This document shows, piece after piece, positions 5,995-9,035 of a stretch of 9,035 nucleotides of DNA (position 1 is the stretch's first letter; each line of letters opens with the position of its first letter). The notes under the pieces are model-generated. The model was not told where the DNA came from and did not search any database. It was given only the letters and a program-made list of their open reading frames with translations. Origin of the DNA: Planctomycetaceae bacterium. GTDB lineage: Bacteria > Planctomycetota > Planctomycetia > Planctomycetales > Planctomycetaceae. The position numbers and the translations under genes are program-made. The stretch spans positions 1 through 9,035 of the forward strand of contig WFOZ01000560.1 in the NCBI GenBank assembly GCA_015487825.1, given 5' to 3'.

Positions 5995-7272
5995 CTACGT
6001 TTCCGGGGCATCTTTTCGTAAACGGTGTAGTTGTTCGCCGGCTTTGCGGACCAGTAAAATTCCTTCGTCTTCCCGGTTGGCAAACGATTCGACATCAATT
6101 GAATCAGGATCGCGATAACCAAGGTTGATCGCTTCGCAGTCTTGTTTCGAAACCTGAGAGGCCAGCGTTACTTTCACTCGCGGTTTTTCGACGCCATCTT
6201 CGAAAGTTCCGTTTCCCCGAACATGTGTCGAGTGCGCCAGGATTCCTCGGGGAACATGCTTGAAGCGATCAGCCTGTTTGACGAAGTAATCGCGAACATG
6301 ATAACCAACTTCGCGGATATAATCTCCGTGTGTGACCGAAATTTCCGATAAATGCGGGGCGTAAATGATCAATTCTCCGCCATCTGCAATCACCGGCTCC
6401 AGTTTATACATACATTTCCCGGCGACCCATAAATCGTTATACATTTTCGGGGCACAGGAAAGCACCTGCTTATAACTGCGATCACACCACTTGATATGCA
6501 CCTGCGAAGAAAGATCAGCCGCTTCGCTCCAGGCCTCTTCCGGCGTTCCATAAGCCAATCCATGCAAAGTGCATTGTGGCGAAACAACAAATGTAAGGGC
6601 TTTCTTTTCAACCGGAATCAGCGCAGCTGCTTTATCGACAACATCGCGGACCAGCGTTCTTTTGACCCCGATAATTGCCGTATTGGTAATCAGGGCACCA
6701 AGCCAGTGGAAAAAGTTCAGTAATTCCGGCCCGGTAATTCCCGGAAAGAAATATTTATTCCCCCCTGAGAATCCGACCACTTCGTGCGGAAAAACCGGAC
6801 CGACGACCAAAAGCAGGTCGTAGTCAAGAATCCGTTTATTAATTTTGACGGGGACTTCTTCACTCAACAACCCCTGCGAAATTTCTTCGGTTTCCGCTTT
6901 GCTCAGCACGCCGAGTTGTGTCAGCTTTTCATCCTGATCCCATTCATGATTAAAAAGCCCCAGCTGAAAAAAGAGCTTTTGTCTTTCCTCCTGTTTGATC
7001 CCCAGGATTTTACACATTTCAGTTTCGGACATCGCAGGATGAGTGCCGAGAGCGAAAATAACATCAAATTTTTCCGTATGCGGCTGTAAATGAGCATGCA
7101 GTGTTTCAAACAGAAGCGGAATTGGTGCAGTGCGTGTTGCATCGGGAACGAGCAACAGAACTTTTTTGCCCGCAAAATCAGCCGGGTCAATATGTTCGTG
7201 GATCCATCGTTTCACTTCCTGTTCTGAAAGTGTTTTCATCGAATCGGCTTGCTCAGTTGTTGAGCCTGTCAT
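5995..7272 (-). CDS. LarA-family (nickel-pincer racemase-like) protein
   Basis: This 425-residue protein belongs to the lactate racemase LarA family (DUF2088 plus C-terminal domain), which uses a nickel-pincer nucleotide to racemise or epimerise 2-hydroxyacids. Key positions are present with the spacing of Lactobacillus plantarum LarA: Asp 44 and Arg 47 in DATR, His 109 in FNHEWD, and His 163 in PHEVVGFSGGNKYFFPG. Lys 173, ten residues on, would be the covalent cofactor-bearing Lys, and His 189, sixteen further, the nickel ligand. Lys 286 may match the substrate-binding Lys 298. The usual GTHR reads GTHP at 76-79. Cofactor-making larB, larC and larE are not in the window. The start is supported by AGGAG at 7280-7284, seven bases before the ATG; the next Met (residue 12) has no such site. 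The substrate is unknown, and lactate should not be assumed. Confidence 0.85.
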   Translation of the reverse strand: MTGSTTEQADSMKTLSEQEVKRWIHEHIDPADFAGKKVLLLVPDATRTAPIPLLFETLHAHLQPHTEKFDVIFALGTHPAMSETEMCKILGIKQEERQKLFFQLGLFNHEWDQDEKLTQLGVLSKAETEEISQGLLSEEVPVKINKRILDYDLLLVVGPVFPHEVVGFSGGNKYFFPGITGPELLNFFHWLGALITNTAIIGVKRTLVRDVVDKAAALIPVEKKALTFVVSPQCTLHGLAYGTPEEAWSEAADLSSQVHIKWCDRSYKQVLSCAPKMYNDLWVAGKCMYKLEPVIADGGELIIYAPHLSEISVTHGDYIREVGYHVRDYFVKQADRFKHVPRGILAHSTHVRGNGTFEDGVEKPRVKVTLASQVSKQDCEAINLGYRDPDSIDVESFANREDEGILLVRKAGEQLHRLRKDAPET

Positions 7273-7279
7273 TTTTCTT

Positions 7280-7284
7280 CTCCT
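7280..7284 (-). promoter_or_regulatory. Ribosome binding site of the LarA-like gene
   Basis: AGGAG on the minus strand with a 7-base A-rich spacer to the ATG at 7270-7272. It is the clearest Shine-Dalgarno in the window and decides the start in favour of residue 1 over Met 12. Confidence 0.7.
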
Positions 7285-7325
7285 GCCAATTTCAGAATCT
7301 GGTAATCATCTTATTAAATGGTATC

Positions 7326-8243
7326 TTAATTATCATATCGATTCGGATTCCACTCTCTGGCGAGGCTCGCCAGTTTTTCAAGAGTCTCTCGATTGGCAGA
7401 GCAGGCGACAATTCCGGGGAGCCGCAGCATGTCTGCCCGATCATCCATCCAGGTTTCTTTGAAGTGGACCGATTCACCATTATGAGCCCAGATCGCATCC
7501 CCACCCAACTGACGGGCAATGTGCAGTGAAACCGGAAAATCGTAGATGTTCGGAGAGTGAATCAGCGAGCCGCCAAATTCACCACTGGCCAGCAACGGAT
7601 AAATGCTGTCCGGCATCTCATCAGGAGCGAACCCTTTTAATCCAATCTGTGTGACCATTTCCGCACACTCAGGATCACGCTGTTGAAAACCGATCAGATA
7701 AATGTTGGGGGAATCGGGGCGTGATTGCGAATTGATCGGTTCCAGTGCATCAAGTGCAGCCCGAGCCGTTACGGAGCAATCATCTTTTCCGCAGCGAATT
7801 GTCCCCTGGTTCACTTCAACCCAACCGCCGGTTGGTCCCTGCTCCGGCAGATAGATCAGCGAATAAAGTACATCCTGCGGATTTCGCAAATGCAACATCA
7901 CACTGTAACCATTGCCCGTTTTATCGCGAAACTGTTTCGTGCCATCAATCGGATCGAGTGAAAGAGTGAGGTCTGATTCGCTGGCAAACCGTTCCAGATC
8001 TCCCGTAGTTTCTTCAGCTTCAATTTTACATTTTAGAAACAGCGGGTCGAGATCGCGCATCGCGTTGATGATTAAATCCTGAACGGTTAAATCGGCCAGC
8101 GTTAACGCATCTGTAAAAACAGAACCGGATGTTTTGCCGGTAATTTCGATGTTATGCTTGCGAAGTTCACGAGCAATACTCCCTGCCCAGCGCATGATTG
8201 CGGGCAGTTTTTCAGACAGGGCAGCGATTAAATCGTTTTGCAT
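7326..8243 (-). CDS. Inositol-monophosphatase-superfamily phosphatase, CysQ-like
   Basis: From the ATG at 8241-8243 the product is 305 residues. The superfamily metal-binding motifs are visible: Glu 77-78 in EAEET, and LDPIDGTKQF with Asp 97 and Asp 100. The third motif, normally WD-x-AA, reads YDFPVSLHIARQLGG with Asp 235 retained. The layout (long N-terminal helix, TDALTLADLTVQ, large insert before the third motif) fits 3'(2'),5'-bisphosphate nucleotidases of the CysQ type better than HisN. These remove the 3'-phosphate from PAP made in sulfate metabolism. The exact substrate is inference. The frame is open upstream to a TTG at 8319-8321 that overlaps the rluD stop, but the extra 26 residues are low-complexity and unlike family N-termini, so I prefer the ATG. 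It ends 53 bases before the LarA-like gene. Confidence 0.8.
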   Translation of the reverse strand: MQNDLIAALSEKLPAIMRWAGSIARELRKHNIEITGKTSGSVFTDALTLADLTVQDLIINAMRDLDPLFLKCKIEAEETTGDLERFASESDLTLSLDPIDGTKQFRDKTGNGYSVMLHLRNPQDVLYSLIYLPEQGPTGGWVEVNQGTIRCGKDDCSVTARAALDALEPINSQSRPDSPNIYLIGFQQRDPECAEMVTQIGLKGFAPDEMPDSIYPLLASGEFGGSLIHSPNIYDFPVSLHIARQLGGDAIWAHNGESVHFKETWMDDRADMLRLPGIVACSANRETLEKLASLAREWNPNRYDN

Positions 8244-8311
8244 TATTTCTGTTCCAGTTTGTTCTTTTTCTTGTTCGAGTGTTCCTACTCTCCCGTCTTG
8301 CCCAGCGGATT

Positions 8312-9035
8312 TTAACTGCAATGTTCCTGTAGTGCATCCAACGTATTCTGCATATCTTCCGGCAACGGGGCGACAAACTCCATTCGTTTGCCTGTCACGG
8401 GATGGTCAATACAAAGCCGGTGTGCATGTAAGGCCTGACGGGAGATTAACAGGTGGTCTTCCTTAAAATGTTCTTTACTTTCGACAAGATTGCTCAACAT
8501 CAATTTTGCATGCCCGCCATAAAGACGATCTGCAACAATCGGATATTTAATGTGCTGCATATGTACGCGAAGCTGGTGTGTTCGTCCGGTTTTCGGGAGC
8601 AGTTTCAGATAGGAGAATCCGCGAAAACGCTGAAGTACTTCGTAATAGGTGCTCGCCTGGCGGGCTTCGGAGTCTTCACTGCAGACGACCATTCTTTCCC
8701 GAATTCTGACATGCGCCCGAATGTAGGTTTCGATATAATCACTGTCGAAATTGACTTCTCCCCAGACGATAGCCCGATACTCTTTTTCAACCGATCGCTG
8801 TTCAAACTGCTTACTCAAATTTTCATGGACTGCATTATTGCGTGCGATCACAATTACGCCGGTTGTATCGCGATCGAGACGATGCACGATACCGGGGCGA
8901 TGTTCGCCGCCTGTTTTGCTCAGCGTTGCAAAATGATGCACCAGCGCGTTGGCCATCGTTCCGGAATAATTCGCCTTGCCGGGATGCACAATCAAGTTGG
9001 CCGGTTTATCGACAACCGCTAAATGTTCATCTTCG
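8312..9035 (-). CDS. rluD: RluD-like 23S rRNA pseudouridine synthase (5' end outside window)
   Basis: The visible 240 residues are the catalytic part of an RluA-family pseudouridine synthase. The frame stays open to the window edge and reads EDEHLAVVDKPANLIVHPG, the conserved first motif of the family, so the TTG at 8993-8995 is an internal codon and not the start. The catalytic Asp is in GIVHRLDRDTTG (Asp at 8873-8875). Further family motifs are KEYRAIVWGEV, LLPKTGRTHQLRVHMQHI and RQALHAHRLCIDHPVTGK. The match is closest to RluD, which makes pseudouridines in helix 69 of 23S rRNA and supports ribosome assembly. The N-terminal S4 domain expected for RluD would lie off the right edge. The downstream phosphatase gene begins 68 bases after the stop. 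Confidence 0.9.
   Translation of the reverse strand, partial: EDEHLAVVDKPANLIVHPGKANYSGTMANALVHHFATLSKTGGEHRPGIVHRLDRDTTGVIVIARNNAVHENLSKQFEQRSVEKEYRAIVWGEVNFDSDYIETYIRAHVRIRERMVVCSEDSEARQASTYYEVLQRFRGFSYLKLLPKTGRTHQLRVHMQHIKYPIVADRLYGGHAKLMLSNLVESKEHFKEDHLLISRQALHAHRLCIDHPVTGKRMEFVAPLPEDMQNTLDALQEHCS

Noticed and set aside
8244..8321. TTG start for the CysQ-like protein adding 26 residues
   Set aside because: The extension is Gln/Glu/Lys-rich, unlike family N-termini, and overlaps the rluD stop; ATG at 8243 gives a usual start. It is not fully excluded.
8312..8995. Complete 227-residue pseudouridine synthase starting at TTG 8993-8995
   Set aside because: The frame continues to the window edge and encodes the conserved DEHLAVVDKPAN motif upstream, so the gene is truncated by the window, not started there.
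1..9035. CRISPR array, tRNA, rRNA, insertion sequence or prophage
   Set aside because: No regularly spaced identical repeats, no cloverleaf-like segment, no transposase or phage-type reading frame was seen on either strand.

Overview
The window looks like a chromosomal segment of a planctomycete, probably from the Gimesia/Rubinisphaera part of Planctomycetales. The evidence is indirect: mid-range base composition, a secreted isochorismatase-ThuA fusion of a type I associate with planctomycetes, a short PheT, weak or absent Shine-Dalgarno sites at most starts, and hairpin repeats between genes. No rRNA, tRNA, CRISPR array, insertion sequence, phage gene or toxin/defence gene was found.

Layout. 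Bases 3-164 hold the 3' end of an unidentified plus-strand gene. Bases 165-614 have no credible gene but carry several palindromic or degenerate repeats. From 615 to 2606 (plus strand) lies one large exported protein that joins a cysteine-hydrolase (isochorismatase-like) domain, a ThuA-like domain and a small C-terminal beta-rich domain. From 2623 to the right edge everything is on the minus strand. In transcription order this is an RluD-like 23S rRNA pseudouridine synthase (cut by the window edge), a CysQ/inositol-monophosphatase-family phosphatase, a LarA-like protein, a HisN-type histidinol phosphatase, PheT, and a small MazG-like pyrophosphohydrolase. Gaps between these genes are 68, 53, 125, 83 and 2 bases, so only pheT-mazG is clearly coupled; the rest may be one or several transcripts.

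How the genes fit together. The minus-strand block is mostly housekeeping (rRNA modification, tRNA charging, histidine synthesis, nucleotide sanitation) plus a LarA-family nickel-racemase homologue flanked by two phosphatases of the same superfamily. No single pathway unites them. The exported fusion protein is convergent with this block and only 16 bases from it, and is probably an independent unit.

I do not see a convincing undescribed multi-gene system. The observations most worth following up are the PheT that lacks the usual tRNA-binding OB-fold domain and is not preceded by pheS, the exported three-part fusion protein, the LarA homologue with an altered GTHR motif, and two families of hairpin repeats between genes.
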